Positions 33,812-45,565 of a stretch of DNA of 64,000 nt are shown in pieces. The notes beneath the pieces are model-generated. The model searched no databases. It was not told the DNA's origin and saw nothing but the letters and a program-made list of their open reading frames with translations. Source of the DNA: Megaustenia siamemsis (lineage: Eukaryota > Mollusca > Gastropoda > Stylommatophora > Ariophantidae). Position 1 is the first letter of the stretch; every line of letters starts with the position of its first letter. Location of the stretch: contig JAVIAB010000059.1 in assembly GCA_032433765.1 (NCBI GenBank), positions 56,009,103-56,073,102 on the forward strand, written 5' to 3'. The position numbers and the translations under genes are program-made.

Positions 33812-34010
33812 GGCCGTGTGCTCTAGCGTTTGGTTTCTTGTAACAGGGCGCTTAGCCAGGGAGTACGGGTTCGAACCTGCTTCGGACCCTACATAGTTCT
33901 TTGTTTTTTTTCTTCTGTTGTTGACGTTGATTATTTGTTGCTTTGTTCCCGAGGGCTGTAAACGTAGATCTTCCCCTGAAATCATTCGCTTGATCTATCG
34001 TTTGGGAAGT
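33812..34010 (+). mobile_element. SINE-D copy, plus copy of an inverted pair
   Basis: GTGTGCTCTAGCGTTTGGTT, GGGTTCGAACCTGCTTCGG, then the TTGTTCCCGAGGGCTGTAAA body, also seen at 32440-32480. Confidence 0.72.
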
Positions 34011-34059
34011 TTCCCTCTATAATAATATCCATTCATTATTATGTGTCTCCTTAGAATGT

Positions 34060-34610
34060 TCATTTTGCTTCCCTTACCATTGACAGCATGTCTGTAATCG
34101 ATCCAGTGGATCACTTCATTCTGATACTTCCACCTTGATGATTTAACTTATTTAAGATATGCGTAAATAGTTTATTTACCATCTGTTCTTCATCTGTCTT
34201 GCATTCTTCTTTCAATATCAGCAGAGAGTGTCCATGTTTATCTGGCGCTTAGGAATACAGATATCACTTCATTTCGTAATAATCTGATATGTTTTCTTAT
34301 GGAGATGATTTTGTTTGTTCATATATTGTTTATACTTGTCAGAGGTGTCATTGCCTTCGAAACTCTAGCAAACACTTCTGAGTTTGTGCCACAGTTAATG
34401 AGCATGAATCTTAGATATCTGAAATCATTGGTTTCGACCGTTTCAAATGCCTCTGTGTTTATTGTGATTATTTTTTCAGTGCCCAGGTTTTGTTTGCCAT
34501 CAATTTGATATTGTCAGCATTGATCACCATTCCATATGCTCGTGACGTCTTATTTAGGCACTCAACTAGGTCATCAAGCCCTGATACACCACTTGCTAGC
34601 CCATCTATAT
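34060..34610 (-). mobile_element. Non-LTR RT fragment
   Basis: The minus strand around 34480-34590 reads GLDDLVECLNKTSRAYGMVI NADNIKLM: the RT region that follows the catalytic motif. Decayed, with several frames. Confidence 0.65.
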
Positions 34611-35059
34611 CACATTCAAACATTCAAAACGAAGGTGGGTAATCGCCCTGCCTCCAATACCAAAAGTCACAAGGTGTTCTTCGAAGGCGTCAGTCATAAT
34701 TTAAAGAAGTATATTACATTATTTTAGGGAGAGTAAATATCTCTGCCTTACTTCTACGGTCATCGGACACCATTTATCCAATAGAATTGCTTTCTAGGCA
34801 GAATATACAATCTATTATAATACTGAACACATTACCCACAAATGTGTTGATCTAATTGTGAGCTAACCGTCACTTGCACTATTTGGCTGCACTCGAGACA
34901 TACCGATGGTCGTTTTCTTTCATTTGACCACCGTATTGATCATCTCATATAGATGCCTACCGCTTTCATGTAAATGACAGGTGTCCACATTTGAGCAAAG
35001 GCTGCCTTACATTAGGTTTCAACCAGTGATTTTGTCAAACAAGCAGTTGTGTACTATCC
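34611..35059. other. No recognised gene
   Basis: Unique sequence in LRR-2 intron 0. Confidence 0.35.
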
Positions 35060-35915
35060 CCCCTACTGTTTATTACATACATGGGCATATATGAATGTTA
35101 ACCAACCCATCAGAAACAGAGGAGATCAACGAGCTTTTATTTGCAGACGAATAGAGACACTAATACATGAAACAATAGAAGACCTACAAGAACACTTAAA
35201 CAAACTCAACAGCTCAGGCACAAAATGCAACATGAAAATTAACATCAACAAAACAAAAGTCATGAATATCGCTAAAATTAAACAGAACATCAACATAACT
35301 ATAGAAGGCAGACAACTAAAACAAGTAGATGAATTCAAATACATAGGAAGTTTAATGACAAACGATAATTCACTAACAGCACAGATAGAATAAAGATGCA
35401 CCAAAGCTTGTCAAATCATTGGACATTTATCACCACTATTGTCCAACAAGGAAATAACTCTGGAGGCAGAACGAGCAATATACAATACAATCTTAATCCC
35501 AACGTTGTGCTACCAGTGCCAGACCTGGACCCTAGATGCAAGAACAATAAGAAAAATAACCTCTACAGAGATGAAATGTGTTAGACGAATGACAGGAAAC
35601 AGTCTGAGAGATAAGATCAGAAATGAAGAACTGAGAAAAAACTAGGATAGCCCCCACCATAGAATATATAAAGAAACAACAAATAAAATGGTTTGGCCAT
35701 GTGACAAGACAGAAAGATCAAAACACAACACAACGAACCTTCAACAAACGTTGTGAGAATACAACACCCAATGGTCGACCAAGAAAAAGATGGATGGATG
35801 GAATATTAGAAGCACTAAGAAACATAACAGCAGCAGAGGCGAACATAAGAGCAAAAGACCGCAAATTATATCTTCCCTCGACGCTGAAAGGCAAATGAGG
35901 AAGGAAAGAAGAAGA
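35060..35915 (+). mobile_element. Non-LTR retrotransposon 3' portion (family d)
   Basis: Readable almost continuously across small frame changes: EINELLFADE then stop, LIHETIEDLQEHLNKLNSSG, MKININKTKVMNIAKIKQNI, QVDEFKYIGSLMTNDNSLTA, LIPTLCYQCQTWTLDARTIR, MKCVRRMTGNSLRDKIRNEE, IKWFGHVTRQKDQN, GRPRKRWMDGILEALRN. The FADD core is altered to FADE plus a stop. 5'-truncated. It is the best preserved LINE copy in the window and its 3' end matches 17170-17310 and 58700-58760. Confidence 0.88.
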
Positions 35916-36354
35916 GGAAGCAGTTGTGAAGATAATAGTTATTAATATTGTTTATATTCACATGCTAATCTCATTCCACGATAACAACAGCTTCAGCCGT
36001 ATGTGTCTACACCTGTTTGTGTGCGCTGCAGTGACTGTTAAGTTCAATTCTGTCAAAGCATCCCTTTATGCGATATATTAGATACATATTGATCAGGATG
36101 AGCCATGTTAGTAGTGTGTGCTCTATCGTTTCTGACAGCGCGTTTTCTTTGATCTTCATCGATACCATGTTGCTCTCAATAACAATTAAGAAAATGAAGC
36201 TATACCGTATGTCTGTTAACAAGTATCGATACATTTATTTGGTCAAACCACAAAAGCCTATCTGAGCGTTAATGACCAACCCTTACTATCCTCTCGCTCA
36301 TGCAGGCTGAGGTGCAGTACCTGATTATAGTTTGTGTATGCACAAACACAATAG

Positions 36355-36480
36355 AGCAGAAAACTGAACCTTTGAAATGTGGATTTATAGAAGAATGGGG
36401 AGAATAGGATGAAAGAAAAGAAAAGAAAACAGGCGATGAAGTCTTAAAACAAAACAACAAATTTTTTAATGAAAAGATTG
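36355..36480 (+). mobile_element. Non-LTR RT fragment (family c-like)
   Basis: FEMWIYRRMGRIG then KKRKENRR; close to the LRR-2 promoter block (ends about 150 bp downstream of exon 0). Confidence 0.62.
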
Positions 36481-36626
36481 CCGCTAAACACAATTCAAAT
36501 AAGGTCAGATTTGATTGCTGAAAGTAGTGCTATGGTTAATGATCAAACTGTGCATTTGTTTTATACTAATTGCTACATGGAGAATGCTGCACTACGTTTA
36601 AGAAACATAACTAGTGACACACTTAC

Positions 36627-36666
36627 CGGCCAGAAAGCTGTGAGTCTTTAAGGCAAACACGATCTG
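36627..36666 (-). promoter_or_regulatory. LRR-2 untranslated exon 0 and core promoter block
   Basis: The minus strand reads GTTCTCTGTCCGTTCTTATC then TCAGATCGTGT, followed about 40 nt later by donor CCG|GTAAGT. The 31-bp core differs from LRR-3 at three positions. GATA-like TTATCT overlaps an initiator-like TCAGATC. The transcript start is inferred. Confidence 0.62.
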
Positions 36667-36856
36667 AGATAAGAACGGACAGAGAACACAACGGTGACCT
36701 GGTCTTGTTTTAATGATAGTTTAATAGAAGAATATTCATGTGTGGACCAAAGAAAGTGGATTTAATATGGATATGGTAAGGTCAGAAGTCGTGGCGTTAG
36801 ATATGAATAAACATGAACTTTTTACTGGTCACACCAAGGGCAGTAAAAAAAAAAGT

Positions 36857-37366
36857 GAAGAGCCCGGTCACACCAAGTGGCGTATAGGGAATATGGTGTT
36901 AGTGACCATAACTTTTTACCTTCCGCACATTATTTTTAAAGCCGTGATAGCTCAGTAGTTAGTGAACTGGACTACAAAGGACAAGAGGTAGGGTTCGATC
37001 CCAACCGACGGCTTCCGGGTTCACCCAGCCTTTAATGGGTACCGGATTTTTTCTGGGAAAGTAAAGCGGCACCGACGTAATACCGACCACATTACCCCAA
37101 AAGTCATGTGCCGAAGGTCACTAACACCATATTCCCTATATGCTACACGGCGTGACGGGGGCACTTTATTTTTTTATTTTTTTTTACATTATTTTTAAGT
37201 GTATTGTGGTCAGTATTACACCCGTTCCGCTTTACTATCCCAGAAAAAATCCATCCGTCACCCATTTTAGACTGGGTGAACCTGGAAGTCGTCGATCAGG
37301 ATCGAACCCGATCTCTTTTCCTTAATAGTTGAGTTCACTAACCACAGAGCTATTCCGGCTCTCATA
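36857..37366 (-). mobile_element. SINE-A copy split by a second SINE-A
   Basis: 3' part 36857-36939 and 5' part 37199-37366, both minus orientation, once contiguous. Interrupted by the plus-strand SINE at 36940-37185. Confidence 0.85.
36940..37185 (+). mobile_element. SINE-A inserted in SINE-A, 13-bp TSD
   Basis: Complete copy from AGCCGTGATAGCTCAGTAGT to a T-rich end, flanked by ACATTATTTTTAA at 36927-36939 and 37186-37198. Confidence 0.9.
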
Positions 37367-37734
37367 CCAGGGTTAGTGGTATATTGAAATATCGCAGCGC
37401 CATTTGGGTCCTTAATTAAAACCTCTAGTGTGTGACTCAATGATTGTACAAAGAAGTTACGACGGTGGTTTTCTGTTGCCTTCCGTCAGTTTGTTTACGG
37501 TTGGCTCCCCTAGCCTTTGACTAAAAAGTCTCACCCACAAGGCAGTGGGGTTGTTTTACTTCTGGGTACCCTCCCTTAGCCTTTTACTCTCCCGAGCTTA
37601 CCTGCAAGGCAGCAGGACAACCACAGGTTGTACTGTTTACGGCAGCCACAGGTTGTACTGTTTACAGCCTACAGTAGCAGGTAAAATTACCTGACCTGAC
37701 ACCACTAATGAGGAAGATACTGTGCAATCCATTT

Positions 37735-38165
37735 TTGATAATCGAAGCAAGAAAAAGAGTTCTTAAATGCTATGTAGGTCCAGTCTTGGCATATGGATGT
37801 GAATCATGGACGATATGACAACAGACAAGGAAATCACTGGAGTCTGTAGAAATGTAGTTTTACAGAAGAATGCTGAGAATACCATGGACAGGTAGGAACA
37901 GTAATGAAAACGTTCTAAAAGAGGCCAAAGCAAAATGAGACATAATTTTCAATATTAAGAAGAAACAATCTTCATTTTGTGGCCATGTAATGAGAAGGGA
38001 ACAACTGGAATATATTGTAACTACTGGAAAAATTGAGGGACGAAGAGAGGAAGAGTTAAACAAAGAGAAAAAATACCAGGCAGCTTAAAAGAATGGCTTC
38101 GCAGAAAGTGAACAACAGAAATGATAAATAACTGTCGAAATCGAAAGCTGTGGAGAGACATGTTA
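37735..38165 (+). mobile_element. Non-LTR retrotransposon 3' fragment (family a)
   Basis: ARKRVLKCYVGPVLAYGCES W, then VEM, RRMLRIPWTGRN, GHVMRREQLEYIVTTGKIEG. Several stops. Same family as 1-516 and 46790-47207. Confidence 0.8.
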
Positions 38166-38737
38166 CCTCCGCAGTTTTTACATCACGCCACCTTTTCCTG
38201 ATCTCTTGGGTAGTGCAAATCAATGTCTATTCCTAACAGAAATAATCAGGATATCCGGTGTGCACTCGCGCACGTTAAAGAATACTTGACAGATAAAATC
38301 TAGAAGAGTAGGCCATACAAATGGGGTCTGGAGGGGTAAAATTGTTAGCAAAATCTTAACCACACTGTGCTATGGAGTTTGTGCACATGGGCCAGGATTC
38401 TGCTCAGATTTCTCTAGTGGAATATCGAATCACCTAATTGTTCGTTCAGTGTACAATGGTTATGATCCCAACAACAACAACAACAACAACAACTATAGAA
38501 GTGAAGTGGTCGTTAGTATATCAACAACATGATGGATAAGACTAGAGCCGCTTTAACTCGTCAGCAGTTCGGACCAGCGGGGAGTTTTAAAAAATTATTT
38601 CGTGGATTTGATTTCTGAAGAGCGGTGGAGTGTGGATGGTGGTGGAAGGGGAGGTGGGTCATAATGACTTACAGTTACATGTAAACTTCCTGTGGGGGGA
38701 TATGGAGAAGAATTTTGATAAATGGATACAACGTATA
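38166..38737. other. Unassigned repeat-like sequence with (CAA)n tail
   Basis: GTGTGCACTCGCGCACGTTA AAG followed about 200 bp later by AACAACAAC at 38470-38492 looks like a retroposed element with a trinucleotide tail. Family not named. Confidence 0.45.
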
Positions 38738-38750
38738 ATTTCTTGTATCG

Positions 38751-39146
38751 GAGGCGAAGGCGCGCCCCCCCCCAGCACCAGAGCTGGAAGTCGTCAGTGA
38801 CTCACAACTGATGGCTTGCGCCAGGATCGGTGAACCAGAACCATCCAGACCCTGCTACACCTCTTCGTGGTGCCTCTAGAAACAGACTAACCTGTCTAGT
38901 CTGGCCAAGCGAGCAGGGATCGAAGTGGGAAGACGAACCCGGTACACAAAAAAGCGTCGGCTGAAATCGGATGTGTTGGGCCGAAAGGCGCAGATATCAC
39001 AGTGTTACACTGCAAACTGCAACACAACGTAACTACGTCCACTTAACGTCCTTTTAAGGGCGGATGACGAGGAGGAAGTCTACGGTTCGTATCCGTTAGA
39101 ATACCTCAAATCATCGGACGAACGCATCATCATCATCATCATCATC
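38751..39146 (-). mobile_element. SINE-E copy with 13-bp TSD and (CAT)n end
   Basis: Same element as 4203-4570; ends with CATCATCAT repeats. TSD ATTTCTTGTATCG at 38738-38750 and 39147-39159. Confidence 0.88.
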
Positions 39147-39199
39147 ATTTCTTGTATCGATATGAGTATGACTAATTTCGCTTGACTATTGCTACAAGT

Positions 39200-39766
39200 A
39201 CCGCCGCGATAGCTCAGTGGTTACTGAACTGGGGAGCCGCGATAGCTCAGTGGTTACTGAACTGGGGAGCCGCGATAGCTCAGTGGTTACTGAACTGGGG
39301 AGCCGCGATAGCTCAGTGGTTACTGAACTGGGGAGCCGCGATAGCTCAGTGGTTACTGAACTGGGGAGCCGCGATAGCTCAGTGGTTACTGAACTGGGGA
39401 GCCGCGATAGCTCAGTGGTTACTGAACTGGGGAGCCGCGATAGCTCAGTGGTTACTGAACTGGGGAGCCGCGATAGCTCAGTGGTTACTGAACTGGGGAG
39501 CCGCGATAGCTCAGTGGTTACTGAACTGGATTACAAGAACAAGAGGCGGGTTCGATCCAGGTTCACCCATCCTTTAAAATTTAATTTAAATTTAGAAAAG
39601 AAACATCCGGATTTTTATCTGGGAAAGTAAAGCGGCACGAGCGTAATGCTGATCACATTGCTTCAAAAAATCATGTGCCGAAGGTCTATAAAAAGTATGC
39701 TCACTAACACTATAATTCCTAGACGCCACTTGGCGTGATGGGGCTCTTCACTTTACTTTTTATTGG
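39200..39766 (+). mobile_element. SINE-A copy with ten tandem tRNA-like heads
   Basis: Ten 33-bp units (GCCGCGATAGCTCAGTGGTT, ACTGAACTGGGGA), apparently identical, precede one normal body (AGAGGCGGGTTCGATCCAGG, GGAAAGTAAAGCGGCACGAG, GCCACTTGGCGTGATGGG). Each unit contains the A box TAGCTCAGTGG. Short flanking match TACAAGT (39193-39199, 39767-39773) is a probable TSD. Confidence 0.9.
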
Positions 39767-39845
39767 TACAAGTTGTGTCCGCGTTCACTCAAGCGTTTGT
39801 AGAAGCTAGAATCAAATGTTACTAATATATCTCTAGTTGCTCGAA

Positions 39846-41714
39846 AGTAAAACATTTCTTCTCTCCTTTTCTCTTAATAAAACATTTCTTCTCTCCTTTT
39901 CTCTTAATAAAACATTTCTTCTCTCCTTTTCTCTTAATAAAACATTTCTTCTCTCCTTTCTCTAGTAAATATTTAATCACTCCCTTTCTCTTAATAAAAC
40001 ATTTAATCGCTCCTTTCTCTTAATAAAACATTTAATCGCTCCCTTTCTCTTAATAAAACATTTAATCACTCCCTTTCTCTTAATAAAACATTTAATCGCT
40101 CCCTTTCTCTTAATAAAACATTTAATCGCTCCCTTTCTCTTAATAAAACATTTAATCACTCCCTTTCTCTTAATAAAACATTTAATCGCTCCCTTTCTCT
40201 TAATAAAACATTTCTTCTCTCCCTTTCTCTTAATATAACATTTCTTCTCTCCCTTTCTCTTAATGAAACATTTATTCTCTCCCTTTCTCTTAATAAAACA
40301 TTTATTCTCTCCCTTTCTTTTAATAAAACATTTATTCTCTCACTTTCTCTTACTAAAACATTTAATCGCTCCCTTTCTCTTAATATAACATTTCTTCTCT
40401 CCCTTTCTCTTAATATAACATTTCTTCTCTCCCTTTCTCTTAATGAAACATTTATTCTCTCCCTTTCTGTTAATAAAACATTTATTCTCTCCCTTTCTTT
40501 TAATAAAACATTTATTCTCTCACTTTCTCTTACTAAAACATTTATTCTCTCACTTTCTCTTACTAAAACATTTCTTCTCTCACTTTCTCTTACTAAAACA
40601 TTTATTCTCTCACTTTCTCTTACTAAAACATTTATTCTCTCACTTTCTCTTACTAAAACATTTATTCTCTCACTTTCTCTTAATAAAACATTTATTCTCT
40701 CACTTTCTCTTACTAAAACATTTATTCTCTCACTTTCTCTTAATAAAAAAAGTATTTTGTCCCTTTCACTTAATAAAACATTTCTTCTCTCCATTTCACT
40801 TAATAACAGATTTCTTCTCTCTCTTTCTCTTAATAACAGATTTCTTCTCTCTCTTTCTCTTAATAACATATTTCTTCTCTCCCTTTCTCTTAATAACAGA
40901 TTTCTTCTCTCTCTTTCTCTTAATAACAGATTTCTTCTCTCTCTTTCTCTTAATAACATATTTCTTCTCTCCCTTTCTCTTAATAACAGATTTCTTCTCT
41001 CTCTTTCTCTTAATAACAGATTTCTTCTCTCCCTTTCTCTTAATAACAGATTTCTTCTCTCTCTCTCTCTCTTAATAACATATTTCTTCTCTCTCTCTTT
41101 CTCTTAATAACAGATTTCTTCTCTCTCTCTTTCTCTTAATAACAGATTTCTTCTCTCCCTTTCTCTTAATAACATATTTCTTCTCTCTCTCTTTCTCTTA
41201 ATAACAGATTTCTTCTCTCTCTCTTTCTCTTAATAACAGATTTCTTCTCTCCCTTTCTCTTAATAACATATTTCTTCTCTCCCTTTCTCTTAATAACAGA
41301 TTTCTTCTCTCCCTTTCTCTTAATAACAGATTTCTTCTCTCTCTCTCTCTTAATAACATATTTCTTCTCTCCCTTTCTCTTAATAACATATTTCTTCTCT
41401 CCCTTTCTCTTAATAACATATTTCTTCTCTCCCTTTCTCTTAATAACAGATTTCTTCTCTCTCTCTCTCTTAATAACATATTTCTTCTCTCCCTTTCTCT
41501 TAATAACAGATTTCTTCTCTCCCTTTCTCTTAATAACAGATTTCTTCTCTCCCTTTCTCTTAATAACAGATTTCTTCTCTCCCTTTCTCTTAATAACAGA
41601 TTTCTTCTCTCCCTTTCTCTTAATAACAGATTTCTTCTCTCCCTTTCTCTTAATAACAGATTTCTTCTCTCTCTTTCTCTTAATAACAGATTTCTTCTCT
41701 CCCTTTCTCTTAAT
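39846..41714. repeat. 30-bp polypyrimidine minisatellite, about 62 copies
   Basis: Unit TTAATAAAACATTTCTTCTC TCCCTTTCTC. Left half has AAAACATTTAATC and AAAACATTTATTC variants, right half AACAGATTTCTTC, so variants are zoned. Long frames on both strands are by-products of the 30-bp period. Confidence 0.96.
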
Positions 41715-41950
41715 AGAATGTTTCTTCTGCCACCGTTCATGTAAAACAAAATCAGCTTCAGAACTGTCGATTGTTACCATCATTAAAAGTGTATTCAAAT
41801 ACGAGAACTGAACACACTCAACGCGTTTCCCATTGCCCACAGTCAATAACAGATGTATAGAAAGCTGACAAGGCAGTCAGTTTTCCGCCTTTACATCTTG
41901 TGAGTGCGTCTAGAGCTGTATATTCAAGGAAAACCATTCAAATTTAGATT

Positions 41951-41951
41951 A

Positions 41952-42010
<59 letters not shown>
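41951..42010. repeat. (CA)n(TA)n microsatellite
   Basis: ACACAC run followed directly by ATATAT. Confidence 0.95.
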
Positions 42011-42013
<3 letters not shown>

Positions 42014-42029
42014 CCTATAGGTATATTAT

Positions 42030-42260
42030 CATGTTAAAAGACACAACAGCCCACTAAAAGTAATCTTGTAAGGCAAATACAAGGTAATAGAGGCAGAGGC
42101 AGAGCAAGACTAACATGGACGAGAAACATTAAAAGATGTACAGGCCAGCATATGACAACCTACATCATCAAATCTACAGACAGATTGGAATAGCGCTCCA
42201 TGGAGCAAAACTTCGATACGGAGACGGCACTCAATGATTCTATTCTATTCTATTATATTC
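42030..42260 (+). mobile_element. Non-LTR retrotransposon 3' end (family c) with TTCTA tail
   Basis: AGGCAGAGCAAGACTAACAT GGACGAG, ATGACAACCTAC, CCATGGAGCAAAACTTCG, GGAGACGGCACTCAATG, then TTCTATTCTA repeats. Confidence 0.72.
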
Positions 42261-42394
42261 TATTCTATTCATGTAGTCAGTTTCTCTGTATTTTGGGGAT
42301 GCCTCGGCTATAATGACATTTCCAGACACACATGCATACATGCATGCACACATTTGTATATGTATACATGCATATATACACACATAAATACACT

Positions 42395-42815
42395 GACTTC
42401 CGGTCAATATGGCGGATAGACGACAGGAACCTCCGAGGCACTGTCTGAAAAGTGTTCCTTGTTGCAGTTTCCTCATTTTCCAAGTCCGGCATGCAGCTGG
42501 AGCTACTGAGTTTAGTGCTCTGTGCACACCGTGTGCGTGCTGTGATTTTCATCCGGATGATGTTGCTATAGTAGGATTGCTTACGATAAATGATGATATC
42601 ATATGGCGAAGGGCGGTTGAGCTGCGTTCCCTTTCGGTGCCGCTTGGCCTTATGTCTGTTGGCGTGTGCTGTAGAGGCTATGATGAGGACATCAGCGGCC
42701 ATTATTTTTTGGATATTCGCTCAGATGTTAATTCGGATGATTCCACTGGCAGGGGCAGTTGAAAAGTTATGAATTTGCATTCGTTTGTAGTGATACCGGG
42801 GCCTTCGTGTTGTGT
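42395..42815 (+). repeat. Repeat F copy
   Basis: First half matches the arms of 13862-14385 (ACTTCCGGTCAATATGG, AGTGTTCCTTGTTGCAG, CTCTGTGCACACCGTG). Second half matches 27795-27990. Confidence 0.65.
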
Positions 42816-43217
42816 GTCAGTAGATCCGTAATCTGAAGGGAATCACCCAATGTTTGTGACGCTTTTTAGTTTTGCTGCCCGGGAGGTTGTGAGTGTTAAC
42901 GTCAGGCGCCTAGAATTAGGACAGTTGATTACATCACACATTTTGGGTGATTTCGGAATTTCCCGCTCAGCAGACAAGTAAAACCTTAGATGGTTGTAGT
43001 TAGTATACAAACCAATTTTAAATGGGTTAACAGAAGACAAGTTTAAAAATAGAACAATCAAAAGCGGTAGGAAGACAACGTCACAAAATGGACAGAATAA
43101 ATAATGTTCTTGCCTCACGAAGATGCTCTTAAATGTGAAGGTTAACACTAGATTGTGAAAACGTTATCAGAAGTGCCTACAAACGACCAGAAACGTTAAG
43201 AGACTAAATAAAGCTCT
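42816..43217. other. Intergenic, downstream of LRR-3
   Basis: No recognised feature; presumed 3' flank of the pseudogene. Confidence 0.35.
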
Positions 43218-44490
43218 TTACGATGAACAGTTTGGGCTTAGTTTGGAGAAGAAATCATAAATATTCACGAGGCCGCAGTTTCCTAAAACGCAGTCGCTGG
43301 TCAGTGATAGAATCATATGTTCTAGGCTCTTCTACTGGCAAGTACAAACGAGAGTTGTCGTTTCAGTCAAATCCAATGTCTTCAGTCTAGAGAGCGAGCT
43401 GAGCGCTAGGGGCAGACGTGTTAGACGAGTGCCTTTAAGGTTCAATTAAATCAGTGAACCCAGATTTGTGAAGGCCTGTGTAGAAATTCGGACAAGAGGG
43501 TTATCATTTAGGCTGAGAATTGAGATTTGACAATTTATAGGAAAACTGGTGTCTGTTAATTATGTTATGAGGTTATACCCTAGATCGGCCGTGGTTGCTG
43601 AAAGCGGAATATCTGATGCGCGAATCTGTGTGATAGAGTTCGATGATAGAGTTAGTTCATCTACTTAATGTGAGGTTGCCAGTACGCGAGGAATGGATGG
43701 GAGGAAATTGTTGGTAAAATAGATGTATCTACAATTGGCTGGGATAGACCCAGAGCAAGGGTCTGATATTCTGTTATCGGAGAAATCCAGAGTTGAGAGG
43801 AGCGTCAGAAATGTAATATTTGGGATAGCCGTTAGCCGGTTCGAACTTATGCCAAGATAGCCAAGAGAATCTCGGTAAGGATACACGGAGCTACCTAGCT
43901 GGTTGGCGTCTGATATCATGTTGTAGTTAAGTGTCAATGACTCTAGCTGACACGCCTGCGGTAGGTAGGTCACGTCAATAATCTGGTTTTTTCTTCAAAT
44001 ACAAATTCCGTAGAGCCGTCAACATGGAAAACGCTTTAGGCACGGTAGTTAGACCGTTGTTGGTTAATGACAAGCTTATTAATGTGTTGGTTACGTTGTC
44101 CAGACCGTAGTCAGGGACTGATGATATGAAGCCGCCATTAATGGTTAGATCAGTGAGACGGGAAAAATATTGAAGCCAGCTCGGCCATGACGTCATGCCT
44201 ACGTCTTCAAGGCCAAGCGTTTTAAGGGTCTGACCTATATTTCTCATGACGTTATCGTTCCAGTCCTCAATGTTAGCGTCTCGCATGTCAAATATTTCTA
44301 GAACTTTCAGACTGCCTAATGCGTCAGGGATTCTTGTGAATACAACCGAGGAGAAGGTGAGGGTTTTTAACGTGTAGGCGTAGTCATTAAAAGCTGCTTC
44401 TGCGATTGTCGTGACTGGGTTATCTGTCAAGTATATTTCTGTCATGTTTAGAGGCAATCCCCCAGCTGGTATCTCTGTGATTTCGTTGCC
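43218..44490 (-). pseudogene. LRR-3 exon 3, frameshifted with four stops
   Basis: Opens after TCTTCAG with GGCAACGAAATCACAG (GNEITEIPAGG), which joins LSLD of exon 2 into a good LRR. Readable as one frame from 44490 to about 43993 and another from there to 43668; beyond it the LRRs and the cap (LVCTC then stop, GNCG, FFSKLSPNC) remain recognisable around the stops. Confidence 0.88.
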
Positions 44491-44636
44491 CTGAAGATGA
44501 AAGCGATAACAAGAAACGTTAATTATGATCATGATTGTTATCATTGTTAACACGTTCGAGCACTTATTAAACAAGCTAATGCTGGATAAAGAACATCATT
44601 CTCATTTGATAGCACAACTGAATGTAAATAACTCGC

Positions 44637-45235
44637 TCAGATTTTTGGTACTATTCATATTTTTGGTACCATTCATATTTTTTACAATTCATATTTTTGG
44701 TACTATTCATATTTTTGGTACCATTCATATTTTTTTACAATTCATATTTTTGGTACTATTCATATTTTTGGTACTATTCATATTTTTGGTACCATTCATA
44801 TTTTTGGTACCATTCATATTTTTGGTACCATTCATATTTTTGGTACTATTAATATTTTTGGTACCATTCATATTTTTTTACTATTTATATTTTTGGTAAT
44901 ATTTATAATTTTGGTACTATTTATATTTTTAGTACTATTTATATTTTTGGTACTATTAATATTTTTGGTACTATTCATATTTTTGATACTATTAATATTT
45001 TTTATACTATTCATATTTTTATACTATTCATATTTTTATACTATTCATATTTTTATACTATTCATATTTTTGGTACAACTCATATTTTTGTTACTATTTA
45101 ATATTTTTGGTACTATTCATATTATTGGTACTATTCATATTATTGGTACTATTCATATTTTGGTACTACACATATTTTTTATACTATTCATATTTTGGTA
45201 CTACTCATATATTTTTACTATTCATATTTTTCACC
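44637..45235. repeat. 18-bp minisatellite, about 33 copies (LRR-3 intron 2)
   Basis: Unit TTGGTACTATTCATATTT with TACCATTCATA and TATACTATTC variants. Starts about 150 bp from the exon 3 acceptor. Confidence 0.94.
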
Positions 45236-45565
45236 CTTAACACATAGAGAGACGAATTGTAAGAAATCAATAAATGTCGGCCTATACTGCGAGAATTTTT
45301 TTTTTAATGCTTCTCTTGTTTCTGAATATGTCAATATTAGATCCGCAGGTTCGGCCCCAGAAGGAGCAAAATGTATTTCTGCTTTTATGTTTTATACTTG
45401 AACCCGTTTGCCTTTGGTTTGCGTCACTTGTCCTCTGATGATAATTTCACCAACTTTGATTGTTTATATGACTATTCCAGTCCATTCTAACACAGGTCTA
45501 CATATACCTGTTTTTTTTAAATTATCCTGAACATTGTTAAACCAAATTAGTCACAAGAGAGAGTG
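45236..45565 (-). other. Coding-like remnant, unidentified
   Basis: Minus-strand frame reads VGEIIIRGQVTQTKGKRVQV, stop, NIKAEIHFAPSGAEPADLIL, TYSETREALKKKFSQYRP. It is non-repetitive and protein-like with one stop. No family recognised; perhaps a transposon remnant. Confidence 0.4.

Noticed and set aside
35049..35404. 114-codon plus-strand host gene
   Set aside because: Clear non-LTR RT sequence (KININKTKVM, YIGSLMTND) with a damaged catalytic motif and frame changes.
39200..39530. Ten tandem tRNA genes
   Set aside because: Only the first 33 bp (A-box half) is repeated; no anticodon or T arms between copies. Sequence matches the SINE-A head.
39977..41846. Lys/Arg/Glu-rich minus frames and Phe/Leu/Ser-rich plus frames, up to 267 codons
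   Set aside because: 30-bp minisatellite translated in different frames.
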